Counted from the first letter of the stretch, positions 22,611 through 33,160 are shown. The stretch: 64,000 nt of DNA from Actinernus sp. WN-2022 (GCA_030867875.1 JAOWCC010000577.1:71543012-71607011); one strand, 5' to 3'. Made by a program: numbers and translations. The notes: a model not told the origin generated them from the letters alone.

Positions 22611-22824
22611 CTGATAGATCAAACATGCCCTTCTTATCAGCATCTGTTACAAGGAAGGGTGGATGATGACCACATAACACACAGAAATAGTCATACTAAT
22701 GGTCACACAAGGCCTCATAATGGAGGTAGGCACTGCGGACGATAACTGTTGGCACAGGTAACTTTTCACCGAAACCAAGCCACTTCTCCACTGCCTCACA
22801 TACGCGGCTGAAGGCTGTATGAAC
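22611..22824 (-). CDS. KDZ gene exon 6, with in-frame TAG
   Basis: Acceptor CCTCTAG and donor TATCAG|GTAAAG bracket 214 nt in phase with exon 5. It reads VHTAFSRVCEAVEKW, AYLHYEALCDH, then TAG at 22698-22696, then YDYFCVLCGHHPPFLVTD. The continuity of family motifs on both sides shows that the TAG is a point lesion or readthrough site, not an exon end. Phase 1 at the 3' end. Confidence 0.75.
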
Positions 22825-24111
22825 CTAGAGGTGTCACACAAGTTGCTAAAATTAACACAGTTGTACAAAATGTATGTGTTCTGTATAGTTTTTCAATTAT
22901 ATAGCAATAACATTTTGCATCTTTCCACAATTGGATCAGTTTCTGTGGACCTCCTGATTTTCTTTATTCTTTAATTTAATACGTATTCCCTCAACTTTAA
23001 GTCCCTCACTTTCCTTTCTTTCTGCCATAATGTCTGAGCACCAAACACAAGTCAACTAATATTCCCTCACTGAATTTCTTAAGCCAGTATTCAGTACTCT
23101 TCACGTATGCTAAATAGAAAGAATTGACATGTGTACCAAGTGGAATTAGAATTCTCAATCAATGCTTTCAATCATACCCTCGGCTCTACACTACAAGTAT
23201 GTTGTTTGAGATCGACAAAAAAAGAAGCCCTAAGAATGGTAATTTCATAACCAGGCAAACATTATGCTTCTTATTTATGAAAAGCAATATTGTTATAGCA
23301 TACAATGAGAAAACCTTAAATTGCCATTGATAGTGAAAAATAATATTTGTTTGCATGTATTGTATCTGCCTTTATAATATCAATTACGGGAGCAACTTAT
23401 TAAGAAATGTACAATTTTATTGGCTGCTCAGCATGCTTGCTTTTCTTATAATGCATGCTTGAGAATTTCTTTCCGTGTAGATCTATAAAAAAAATAGATG
23501 GTTCACTAATATGTCCTATAACAAAACATGTACTGTAAGTGTGTTCCGCGCGCCGGCCACTAGCATATTAATTTCACAGTTTTTCAAGACCTCGAGTGTG
23601 CATTATTTCATTACAGAACATGGAGGACCATTATTAGTATTTTGTTAACTAAAGTATAAAGTTTGAATGCGATGTATGCTATCAATCTGCCATGGGAAGC
23701 GAGTTGTGGCTGATGTAATATCGAGCATCAGCCTTATCTGTAAGAATTAGGAAAGACTGGCACAGTGTACTATGAGAACTGGTGGTCAAAATAGAACTAC
23801 AATCCAATATTGTCTACTCTAACCAAAGTCACTTGAGTTTTTGGACAATATATCAGATCTAGCGAGTTGAAAACAACAGCATAGAAGTTTATGCCAATGG
23901 CAAACAATAAATTGTGGGTTGCATAAGCTGCTGCTTCATATGTATTCTACAGGTGGACGTTAACATTTACTATAGAAATATACAGCAAAACCTTCAGTTA
24001 CTTTAAGTCTGTAAAATATATTTTTCTTATAATATCTGGAGAAATTGGTAAACAAACTAGTCTGAGTGTCTTTGATTAGAGTAGATGCACAGTAACTTTA
24101 ATTATTATTAC

Positions 24112-24251
24112 CTTGAAAAACTGTCTAATAAGGTCCATGAAGCCCAAACTAAAAATCCAGAAGTCATTGAAATTGTGTACAGCTTCTTTGAATTCTTGGT
24201 AGCGGTATGGCAAATGACAATAAGGACAAAACTTGACACATACTTCTATCC
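24112..24251 (-). CDS. KDZ gene exon 5, CxC4 second part
   Basis: 140 nt between AAACAG acceptor and AAG|GTAATA donor. With the single base left over from exon 4 it reads GIEVCVKFCPYCHLPYRYQE then FKEAVHNFND, the most conserved block of the CxC4 cluster (CxxC...YRYQE...HNF). Intron upstream is 2954 nt and contains other elements. Ends in phase 0. Confidence 0.8.
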
Positions 24252-24623
24252 CTGTTTGATCATTAAATATAATATGTCAGAGTATTATAATTCAGCTGGA
24301 TATACCATTATAGGGCAGGTGGGAATATACCCCGGAGAAAAGGAAATTCAAGATCTGAAATATTCCTCTCTGACAAACAAATAATATTATATATACATTA
24401 CATGCTGCTAGTTGTAGTTTTCTAAGAAAATTCACAAAAAATAGTCAATAATTATATGCAATAATGAGAGTATTTATAGCTCTCATAAACCACAGAACAA
24501 AATTATTAATGAACATGTTAATTAGCTCAATAAATGAATAATTCCAAGGTTTAGAATCTTGACTAAGATCTTGTATAGTCTTGGCTAAGATCGTAAGTGG
24601 CAATAATTTTGTCAATATCCTAC

Positions 24624-24698
24624 CTGAGTAGGCACGATACAGCAGGAATTTGACTTAGACCTTGCAATAACATGCAAGAGCTTTCCAATATTCTCAAC
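24624..24698 (-). other. Exon-like 75 nt block in the large KDZ intron
   Basis: Good acceptor (TATTTCAG) and donor (CTCAG|GTAGG) flank an open frame VENIGKLLHVIARSKSNSCC ending IVPTQ. The last residues echo the LVPTQ at the start of exon 4. But its frame does not join exon 4 (phase 1 would create TGA), so it is not placed in the gene model. It may be a remnant of a duplicated exon. Confidence 0.3.
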
Positions 24699-24909
24699 CT
24701 GAAATATAAAGCAACCCACGACTCTGCTTGTGCCTCAAGCAAACATTGTTTATGTCTAGTTAATTAATGTTTCTGTGACATATACAAATTTAATTATAAA
24801 AAAACAACTGTTTATTTTAAGTAATATTTAGTATTATAATTGACATAACTTGCTTAGTATAATTTATAATGAATATTTACTGTGTGACTACTGTAACTAG
24901 GGCCACTAA

Positions 24910-25135
24910 TGGGGGAGTTATAAGTTTAGAAATATGTTGCTAGTAGGTTAAACATTTGTTGGTAGGCTGTTAGTAGGTTGTTTGTTGGTAGGTTGTTTGT
25001 TGTTAGGTAGGTTAATTGTTGGTAGGCTGTTTGTTGGTTAGGCTGTTGGTAGGTTGATGGTACTTAAAGGTTGTTGGTAGGATGTCAGTAGGTTACTGGT
25101 AGGCTGTTGGTACAGGTTGTTGTTAGGTATATCCA
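24910..25135. repeat. Irregular TTGGTAGG tandem repeat
   Basis: Variants of GTTGGTAGGTTGTT repeat about 14 times with spacing changes, within the large KDZ intron. Confidence 0.75.
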
Positions 25136-25148
25136 ACAAACACTACAT

Positions 25149-25908
25149 GTATATGTTGTGGTTCAAAATGTTTTTGGTTCTAATTTTTTTTAAACCAGTT
25201 AAAAAAATTGTAACGGTTCAAAATGTTTACACTAGTTCAATTTTTTTACACCAGTTCAAAATTTTAAAACCAGTTTATTTTTTAACATTCTAAAAGGGAC
25301 GTTATGTTAACTGATGTTAGGGTTATTTTAAATGCTGGATTTGGGATTTAGCCCTGAACATCCTAAATTATAGTGACTATACATGTAGCTCTAAACACCA
25401 TAAAATTATTAGTGACTAGCTCTAAACACCCTAAATTAGTGAGCATCCGTTGTTGACGGTTAGGGTATTTTTAAATGTAGGGGTAGGGTTTGTATTAGTT
25501 CACAGGACCATTGAAGAAGCATTATTATTCTGAGTTGTTCAGTGATCTAGTTCGAAGTGTAGTGACTATAGCTCTAAATACCCTAAATTAGTGAGCACCC
25601 GTTGTTGACGGTTAGGGTGTTTTTTAAATTTTTTTTTTTTTGGATTTTAAGTCGTTTATGGCATCATAGAAGGCCAAGGAAAGTGGTAAGTAAATGGTAC
25701 AGTAAGGTAAGTAGGTAGGGGGGCAAGGGAAAAAAGGGAATGGAAGAGGCTGGCATTTTTGCCGGGGAGGGGTGGGTACATTTTTTTTTTTTTTTTAATT
25801 AAGCAGTTTTGAAAATTTGAACTGGTGTAAAATGTTTGAACTGGTTTAAATTTTTTGAACTAGTTTAAAAATTTTGAAACCAAATTTTTTTCGAACCACA
25901 ACATATAC
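25149..25908. mobile_element. Non-autonomous element with 16 bp TIRs and low-complexity arms
   Basis: GTATATGTTGTGGTTC at 25149-25164 is exactly complementary to 25893-25908. Inside, each end has repeated AACCAGTTCAAA / TTTGAACTGG boxes in opposite orientation. The core carries two copies of a CTCTAAACACCCTAAATTAGTGAG-type block (near 25384-25443 and 25571-25600). Sits in a KDZ intron. Confidence 0.6.
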
Positions 25909-25915
25909 TTGCCCA

Positions 25916-25985
25916 GTGTCTGTTGGGGGGGAGGGCTCACAACCGATCACTGACTTCCCCTATCCTGGTTGGGTGAAGTGTCAAA
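25916..25985. repeat. Copy of dispersed repeat shared with 4126-4190
   Basis: GTCTGTTGG, GATCACTGACTTCCCCTATC and TGAAGTGTC occur in the same order as at 4126-4190. It directly follows the right end of the 25149-25908 element. Confidence 0.5.
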
Positions 25986-26139
25986 ATAAGACGAGTTCCT
26001 GCATTGATATGCATAGGGACCACCTCACAAGTATGGTACCTGTTTACTCTGCACATGTCCATAACACAAACGTAATAGTGCTGAGCTCTAAACCTTACGT
26101 TTTGCATCAAAATTTCATAATTTTTTAAATGATTATTAA

Positions 26140-26255
26140 GTACTGTTTAAAACACGAACCGCAGTGTTTTATCAAGTTTAAAAATTCGAGGGCGAAGCCC
26201 GAGAATTTCTAGACTTGATAAAACACGTGCTGTGAGTGTTTTAAACGGCTTCAAA
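26140..26255. repeat. Imperfect palindrome with GAGGGCGAAGCCCGAG core
   Basis: TTTAAAACACGAACCGCAGT / TGTGAGTGTTTTAAAC and GTGTTTTATCAAG / CTTGATAAAACAC pair across the core AATTCGAGGGCGAAGCCCGA. A similar core style is seen in the palindrome at 49935-50040. Likely a transposon terminus or fold-back repeat. Confidence 0.7.
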
Positions 26256-26443
26256 AACGCTTTAAGAATGCAATGAAAGAAAGACGCACATCTCAAGGGA
26301 ATGGTTACTTAATGAACCATTGAACCTTTGTATTCACAACCCCATGCAAAATATTCGAGTAATCACCGCCTGCAATTACGAACATCTCAAGGGAATGACA
26401 TGAAGAAATTACCATACTATGTTGTTTGAAGCGGCGTTTCGCA

Positions 26444-26568
26444 ATGCAAGAAGGACCTGCACTTAAAGGCTTTGGTGTCGTGGTTTACCTCGATAAAGTT
26501 CAAGATTTGGAAAGCGATGTGACTGACATGACGGCAGACTCTAAATTTTTGACTCCGGCACAAAATAT
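26444..26568 (+). CDS. Possible first exon, unknown protein
   Basis: ATG opens 41 codons (MQEGPALKGFGVVVYLDKVQ...) ending at a consensus donor AT|GTAAGT. It lies 190 bp after the palindrome on the opposite strand to the KDZ gene and inside its large intron. Reading through the donor gives a stop at once. I recognise no family; it could be the 5' exon of a transposon gene. No downstream exon identified. Confidence 0.3.
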
Positions 26569-27205
26569 GTAAGTTTAATGCACATTTTTATTATTTTACG
26601 GCTTTGAGTTTGGTTTAATAATTGGAACTAAACAGTGGCTCGGTTAAACAAGTTGGATAACATCATTTTAAAAATATTATCTGTGTATCTCGGTAGTCTG
26701 CTGATAGTGCAAAAATTATTATCTTTGAGTCTTTATCAGTGAATTCTTAATTAGGAATTTCATGTTCATTAGTATTCTTTATATAAAACGTTCATCCTAA
26801 TTAGCAATTCAATGAGAAAGCTGAAACATCAATAGAAATTCCATTGTCTCAATCATTAACCCCGTTTCCCTCTGGGACAGAATTCAAATCCCTCCGCGGG
26901 CATTTTAGAATGATGAGCTTTTATCAGGTATAAAGGAGCATGCACGTGACTGATTTGCTTGATCTGATTGGACAAAATGCTCATTAATTATTGATGAGTT
27001 TTTGAAATATAGTTTAATTTCAAAAGTCAGATACAATATTCATGTGTGATCTATATTATGGGATGTACAATGGAGAGCCAAATGTCCATTCATATGATAT
27101 CTATTAAAACATTTGACCTTTTTACCATACTTCCTATTATTCTGGTTGCATTAGGCTTGGATCAAATTCACCAACAACCTTTTTGAAATAGCACATCAAT
27201 GTTAC

Positions 27206-27324
27206 CTGTGATCAGTCCTGCTGGTGTAGTAGTTAGCAGCTTTCCGCATTTAGTGACAGCAAATGGTTCACTGAGCTGGGGACGATCATCACACCTACTG
27301 CAGTGTGTTTGTGTAGGCACAAGA
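27206..27324 (-). CDS. KDZ gene exon 4, start of CxC4 cluster
   Basis: 119 nt between acceptor TTTAAAAG and donor ACAG|GTAAC. Frame continues from exon 3 across a 448 nt intron and reads LVPTQTHCSRCDDRPQLSEP then FAVTKCGKLLTT. The paired CxxC and the IVPTxTxC context match the first half of the CxC4 cysteine cluster associated with KDZ transposases. Ends in phase 1. Confidence 0.75.
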
Positions 27325-27772
27325 CTTTTAAAGAGAAACCACAATATTTAATGAAAACATTCAACTTTGTTTTATAATTATTATCATTAATTTACTATGT
27401 TTTTTTAACAACTTGCCAAAGTAGACAGGCATAGTACATTATAAATATCATCATTGTTATGATTTATAAAAAATATTATTATTATTAAAAATACTAATAT
27501 TATTAACATTGTTATCATCATTAATAATAGTTTTATATAAATTATGAAACAATTACATTTTAACCCTGTAATAACCATCAGAATATTAATTGCCCCAAAA
27601 AGAGTATTAATTAAGAGTTTACAAACATTTTCACTGTTGTTTTCTTACCACTTTCTTTACCTGTTTAATTAATTTCCTTTCTTTTTATAAAGGGCTACCT
27701 TAATTGTATTGAGTTATATAACTCAAAATAATGTGACACACATTAGACACATTACAATCAAGTTTTGTTTAC

Positions 27773-28953
27773 CGTTTTGGAAATGAAGATGTGCCTGATG
27801 TCAGAGAAACTGGCAGTGCTACAGGTATCTTCTTGTTTTGAAAGACGTATTTGGCCATGACCTCTGCCATGTTATCCTGGGGTGGATATTGCCTTGTGAC
27901 TGGTATGTCTTGGAGAACAGACTCCTCTTCAGTGCCATCGTTGTCAGGTTCAGTGGTCTCATGGTCAGCTTCATCAGAATTACAGTCATCACTGTCCACC
28001 TCTCTGGGAAGTGAACTCATGAGATGTTCAGGAAATTGCTTTGTCTCTGCCATGTACCACTTGACAACTGTCTTGTGGATACATGGCTGTGACCCTTTGA
28101 CATGCTTGCAAAACCACATGTGCTGCTCACAGTCATATGTCACACAGACTCTGCCATAAAATGACCACCACTTCTTCCTCCCACCTTCATCCCAAACACT
28201 GAAATTAAGGTATCGAGAGGAAGTGTAACTTTCACCGGTGAGCTGCGCAATCATTGACACTCCTGCTCTTGTGGCGGCAGCCTGATATCTAATACACTCT
28301 TCCTTTCTACTGGGTCTTAACAGCTGAAGAATATTGATTAGATGATCAAGGCTGCCACTTCTAAGAACCTGTCCTGTAACACTCTAGGGAAGAAAAGGTA
28401 CCGACTGTAGATGGTTGCAGATATATCCCTGGAGGCCACTTCTTGCTGCAGTATCCATCACCTGCTGGCAGGCTTTTACCTGGCAAGCCATCACAGGTGG
28501 GCTTCCATTTGGGCAGTACTGTACATGAGCAGAGTAACTGACCCCACTTTTATTTTTTCTGATAAGGAAAATCCCAGCATGCTCATCGACACAAACTCCA
28601 GCATGGTAACTTGTTGCAGTGATACTGTTGCAAGCATCACCATGTGTACTGTTATTCCTGTGTTGGGTTTCTATATGAGACTTGAGAGAATGTGGGTGGA
28701 ACTCACGGGAGCAGTGTGGACATGGCAAACGATCGGTTGATGACACTGGCCTGGTAAAAGGAGCTGATGAAGGTCCAATGTTGTGCATTGTCATCACCAG
28801 TGGAGCAGTGATTTCTGTGGTCTCCTGCTGTAGGCTGGTGTCATACAATGATGCATTTTCTTCAGGTGCATCACCAAACTCCATACATTCCATGTTTGGT
28901 TTGTATATTGTGGCTGTAGATCCATGAAGATGATAAGGTACATGCAGTGGTGA
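27773..28953 (-). CDS. KDZ gene exon 3 with internal TAG; zinc finger and SWIM-like region
   Basis: One frame runs from about 28953 to the donor ACG|GTAAAC at 27772, broken only by TAG at 28386-28384. Before the stop: LPCPHCSREFHPHSLKSHIE (C2H2), then GVCVDEHAGIFLIRK and VMACQVKACQQVMDTAARSG, a conserved stretch of cnidarian KDZ proteins. After it: VTGQVLRSGSLDHLINILQL, then FYGRVCVTYDCEQHMWFCKH and CIHKTVVKWYM (SWIM-like), an acidic linker and YPPQDNMAEVMAKYVFQNKK. The TAG sits in an 18 nt segment (28401-28384) that begins GTACCT and ends CCCTAG; removing it would keep the frame. Donor phase 2 fits exon 4. Confidence 0.7.
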
Positions 28954-28982
28954 CTGGGTGGATAGTTGTTCTAGATCTGTAC

Positions 28983-29200
28983 ATGCAGTAGTATATGTTT
29001 GTTGTGTTTGTAAATATGTGATTGTGTCAGGGGTGCATGTGTGTATACTGTACTATGCAAAGCATAGTGCATCTGCGTCCGACTCTTTGGAAACAGGTTT
29101 TGACATCCACAGCAGTGATAGTGAGGCTTGTCCCAACATGTTGTCTCTTTCTTTGTGGCCACTGCCAAGCATTTATCTTTGCACTTCAGAATATTATAAT
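28983..29200 (-). CDS. KDZ gene exon 2, zinc-finger region
   Basis: Acceptor TTTTTTAACAG at 29201 precedes a frame beginning YNILKCKDKCLAVATKKE, in phase with exon 1. It contains a C2H2-like knuckle (HYHCCGCQNLFPKS...MHYALH). The 3' boundary is unclear: CTGCATGTAC occurs at 28988-28979 and again at 28947-28938, 41 nt apart, and the frame differs on either side. Either a 41 nt duplication shifted the frame or an exon junction lies here. Confidence 0.55.
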
Positions 29201-29935
29201 CTGTTAAAAAAATGTCAGATTATAGCATTTACATCATAACCAAATTTGCAAAAAGGACTAAACTGGTGTGTTTGGTTTATAAACAGTGTCAGTGATTAAT
29301 TGACCTATATCATTATGACGTCAAATCAAAACAATCTATTGTTTAAACGCTAAGGATCACGGTCGTGGGAGGGGGACAAAACAGCAACAACACAAAGGAA
29401 ATCGCTATCAAATGCATTTTGTAGAACGTAGAATAGCGGTAACAGCCACCAAGTAAAGTAAATATTGTGGGATAAACATTGATACAGCTGATATCTGGAA
29501 ACCAGACAATTCGAAGTGAAATTTTCCTCAGCAGAGCAGATTTAGTTCAAAACTCTATTGTTCAAGTCGATTCTGTCCCCTTCATAAACAAGCCGTGACG
29601 TCATAATGATATAGGGTAATTGCATCAGACAAATAAAATTGGGAAATTAACATTATTAAGGATAGTTTTTAAGAAAGTATTAAAACAGAGGCTATACCTG
29701 TACATATTTACCATATTAAAACTAAACTTTAGTATAGACTACATAATTTCATGAGTACATGCACCTAAAGTCCTAATGAATATAAGCATAAATCTACTAG
29801 AAATCTACAACATAAAACTGTAATCAAGCACCCAAATAAGTGACCTGTACTCTGTAGTGTGCTTCTTTTGAAGATCTCGTAGGGAACGTACATTTAAGGA
29901 AATATTTAAAAGCGGACGATGTTTATAAAACTTAC

Positions 29936-30154
29936 CGTCGAAGCAAATCCGGTTATTCCAGTGCACAGACAGATGGTCGTCTTTCAGTTTGGATCGAATT
30001 CGGAAAGAAAGAGGACATAGAGGGCAGTGATAAAGTCCTTTTTACAAAGAAGAACACTCCTTGCACTCACTGGAACGGCACTCAACAAGCTGAAGAACGT
30101 TTCCAGCCAGGATCTTAGTGATGGAATGATGAATACCTTCGATTCGTCCGCCAT
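29936..30154 (-). CDS. KDZ gene exon 1
   Basis: ATG at 30154 opens MADESKVFIIPSLRSWL. The frame hits TGA at 29984-29986, but the next frame continues with a sequence reading LKDDHLSVHWNNRICFD that leads straight into the donor CG|GTAAGT at 29935, phase 1. Exon 2 supplies the matching two bases. The frame switch near 29985-29995 is probably an indel. CpG-rich, promoter-like sequence lies just upstream. Confidence 0.55.
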
Positions 30155-30212
30155 TTTGGTCAGCCATGCTCCGTTGCTCAATTCACGATGCGGTCCGTAG
30201 AGACTGGTGCTG

Positions 30213-30276
30213 AGAGCCCTCTATATGTACATGAGAGCCCTCTATTTATACATGAGAGCCGCCTATATGTACATAT
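30213..30276. repeat. Triplicated ~24 bp repeat
   Basis: GAGAGCCCTCTATATGTACAT occurs three times with variation between the KDZ gene start and the RING/B-box gene. Confidence 0.7.
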
Positions 30277-30339
30277 GGCGTCTTAGTCTGAGTTCCTTAT
30301 ATGGTAGTCGTACGACAGACCCTACTCGAAAATCCTGAC

Positions 30340-30470
30340 ATTTATGGGTAGGACCGAAAAAATCCTGGAATTCAACGCACCCGGACCAAAAATCCTAGGC
30401 CGGACCAAAAATCCTAGGAAAATCGGTCCACCCGGACCGAATCTCCTGGCCGGACCAAATCTCCTGTTAC
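30340..30470. repeat. Short CCGGACCAAAAATCCTAGG repeats
   Basis: Four or five related units (two nearly identical and adjacent at 30381-30418) lie 170 bp upstream of the start codon of the RING/B-box gene copy 1. They might be part of its promoter; no known site is recognised. Confidence 0.6.
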
Positions 30471-32076
30471 AGGGCCAACCAACTGAGAGTTGGCGACTGT
30501 TGCATGCCGCGCCAATTCAAAACATTCCAACAATATCTCTGACTCATTGGGCAGCAAAATTGGCGTCGTGCTTGCATATTGGAAACTAATTAAGTGCTCG
30601 GGTAAGCAGACGTTATTACGTCTGCACACGGAAGAAAGACATGGCCGGTCTTGAAGAGCTCATAAGAGAATTTTCGGCGAAGTTAGAGTGTTCTGTATGC
30701 AGCGAAATATTTACCAACCCTAAAACTCTCCCATGCTTCCATAATTTTTGTGAGCATTGTATAATAAGCTGGAGGAGAAAGTGTCAAGAAGAACACAAGC
30801 CCTTCACATGTCCCGACTGCCGTTCAGTTGTTGAGTTGCCGAATGGAGATCCGTCGCGTCTTCGCTCCTCTTTCTACGTGTCCGGTATACTAGAGCTGTT
30901 TGAAGCGTTCAAAACGCTTTCTAGCCAAGAAAGCCAAAGGAAAGTGTGCGACGATTGCGAGAAAGCTGGCGTCGTTTCCGCATTTTGTTCTGATTGCAGT
31001 GACCTTCTGTGTGTTCAGTGCGAAGAAACACACAGACGAATCAAAGCCACACGAAATCATCGAATAATCCTGCTACGCGAATTCCAGTCTAAAGATGTTC
31101 AAGATTTCTTACAACGACCCACGTTCTGCACTGAAGACAACCATGAACACAACCGACTGGAATACTTTTGTAACATGCCGCAAGTGTGTTTGCCAAAAGT
31201 GTGTGAGCCTGAAAGACAAACACAAGGAACATGATTACACGAGCATGGAAAAGGCAGCAGATGAAGCGAAAGCAGCCATGATGGAACAAGCTGAGCGAGT
31301 GAAGAAGGCAATCACATCTTGTCAGGGTGTAATGGCGAGGTCACAGGACAAGTTAGCTGGAACACAAAAGCAACTGGACTTAGCTCGACGCGAAGTGCAT
31401 GAGAGCGTCGAAGCTGCAATACGCAAGTTAAGAGAACACAAGGAGGAAGTAATGTCAAAGCTAGACAAGGTACAGAACAAACAAGAAACTTTGCATCGAG
31501 CTCTACAGAAAGATATGGAGCTGTAGATAGTACAACTGACAAGTTATTTGGAATATGTAGAAGGTATGGCTAACAGAAACTTAAAAACGGAGATTCTACA
31601 TGGCCAATCAACTGCTGCTCAGCGTGGATCAGAGTTGCTAGATAAACATGCAAATCAGACGCAACCTAACCCCCAACGTCTCACTGTTTCTTACAAGACA
31701 GAGGACAATTTTGATGCAAATATTGCACAAGTTCTTGGGAAGTTAGAGATCATGATGACCCATGAAGGTGATTAAGCTTTTTCATCGTGTATTATTATAA
31801 TGTTTTCATTTTATTATTCAGTTTTATTTAAACATATATTCTTGTGGCGTTTGCCACAAGAACAGGGCTTATGCCGCCATTACTTTATAGGCCTGAGAAA
31901 GGGACATACAAATACAAGTATATAAATCTTGTACAAGTATAAAGCTTGTATAACTAGGTTTAATTACGAGTATTTCATATTTATGACCTAGTAAGAACGA
32001 TGTTCATAAATTTAAATATTTACGTACTGTCGATTGAGTTTAACTGATTCAGTGTAGGGTCAGCAGGTTTGATCTC

Positions 32077-32248
32077 AGAGAGCAGATTTCGTATGAATGG
32101 CAAAGAAATACATTAAGACTGTAGCAACTATACTGTACCTTTGTTAATTTGATTTGATCAGAAGAACAAAAACAATGGGAGCCCATTTCAATGCCACGGC
32201 ATGCCGTAAAGTAACCGTGCCGCCACTCGGCATACAAAATCCGCTCTA
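32077..32248. mobile_element. MITE copy A (TA-type ends)
   Basis: Starts GAGCAGATTTCGTATGA-like at 32077 and ends with the imperfect complement CATACAAAATCCGCTCTA. About 60-70% like the copy at 37184-37344, including the ACAAAAACAATGGGA..CCATTTCAA core. Lies in the intron of the broken RING/B-box gene. Confidence 0.65.
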
Positions 32249-32514
32249 ATTATGTTCTTATATACTCAATAACGAGGATTCCTCTTATAAAAATGCTTTT
32301 TACTATTCCTAATTTGGTAGCTTTTTATGCTCAAGCGCCAAGCTCGCCGAAGCTAGAAGAATAAACAGAGACTGAAATGATCTCTTGGGTTTAGTTTATT
32401 CGATCGATAGAATAGCTAAATATTACGCGTGATATGATAAATAAACATTAACATTAACAGTATTGAAGTTGTGTTATGAACATCGCATTTATATTTGTAA
32501 ATAGCTATAAATAG

Positions 32515-32592
32515 ATAGACAGACAAACAGACAGAAAGTGATTAATTGATTGATTGATTGATCGAATCAATGATTGAATGAATGAATGATAA
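32515..32592. repeat. GATA/GATT/AATG simple repeats
   Basis: Runs of AGATAGACAGACA, then GATTGATTGATTGATTGAT, then GAATGAATGAATGA. In the RING/B-box gene intron. Confidence 0.85.
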
Positions 32593-33160
32593 AGTAATTT
32601 AGTACGATATAAGAATATTGTGATTTTGGCTGCTTTTGTATTATATGACAAATGATTTGTTGTATATAGTTTGGTTTGATTTACATTTGAAGAGAGATAG
32701 ACGGTCACTATTACGCAGTAACAGTGTTTGTTTTGTTTCCTCTATACAGTTGATCTTCGTCGCTGCGAAGTTGAAATTAAAAAGATTACGACTGGAATAT
32801 GGCTGAGAATGTTAACAAGGAACAGCATGGGAGAGTTGTGTTTTGTCCCGAGGGTTCAATACTCGTTAGAGTAGGGGGTAGAGAGAAGGGACAGCGAAAT
32901 GAAATGAATATTGTTTATAACGAAAAGGAAAATGGCAACAACACTGGACGGTACACTCCAAGGTGGGCAGGAGAGCACAGCATTACAGTAACATTTGAAG
33001 GACAGAAAATTAGTGAGAAAAAAAATCAATATTACACCTATGGAGAGGGAGGTTATGTTAGTGAAGGATCTTGAATATCGCTTTAAATAATAGTTGCTTT
33101 CAGTTTATGGTCTTGTTTTTAATATTCTTTGAACTTTCCACCTTTTAAGAGTTCAGGTTT

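Larger units (their letters stand above)
17857..30154 (-). pseudogene. KDZ (Kyakuja/Dileera/Zisupton-type) transposase gene, multi-exon, degenerate
   Basis: Roughly ten exons on the minus strand can be chained, several by agreeing splice phase. In order the product has a basic N-terminal region; a C2H2-like finger (HCCGCQNLF..H..H); a second finger (CPHCSREFHPHSLKSHIETQH-like); a SWIM-like CxH cluster; a CxC4-type cysteine cluster (VPTQTHCSRC, CPYCHLPYRYQE, YLHYEALCD, CVLCGHHPP); an APWVG segment; the KDZ core (VDFANQVAAHGNKR, SPFDGRV, EVMEQLNHVM); a Thr-rich repeat linker; and a cysteine-protease-like tail (GSNACTVIALLTA, LFDSHRHGQDGA). KDZ proteins are DDE-type DNA transposases expanded in cnidarians. 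Here at least two in-frame TAG codons and three frame breaks interrupt the frame, so this copy is very likely dead. No terminal inverted repeats bounding the gene were found. Exon details follow as separate entries. Confidence 0.8.
30641..33074 (+). pseudogene. TRIM-type RING/B-box/coiled-coil gene with filamin-like exon, broken
   Basis: Exon 1 (30641-31767) is closely similar to the intact gene at 60612-61746: RING (CSVC...CFHNFCEHC...CPDC), two B-boxes and a coiled coil. Such proteins are usually E3 ubiquitin ligases. Lesions: a 7 nt deletion at about 31172 shifts the frame, CAG has become TAG at 31524-31526, and a one-base loss near 32796 shifts exon 2. Exon 1 ends at donor GAAG|GTGATT; exon 2 (32750-33074) follows acceptor CTATACAG in matching phase and starts VDLRRCEVEIKKITTG; after the shift it reads GRYTPRWAGEHSITVTFEGQ, a filamin-type repeat signature. 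Coding similarity despite lesions suggests recent decay. Confidence 0.85.

Noticed and set aside
24085..24384. 99-codon plus-strand frame
   Set aside because: The minus strand here holds KDZ exon 5 with CxC4 motifs and matching splice phases.
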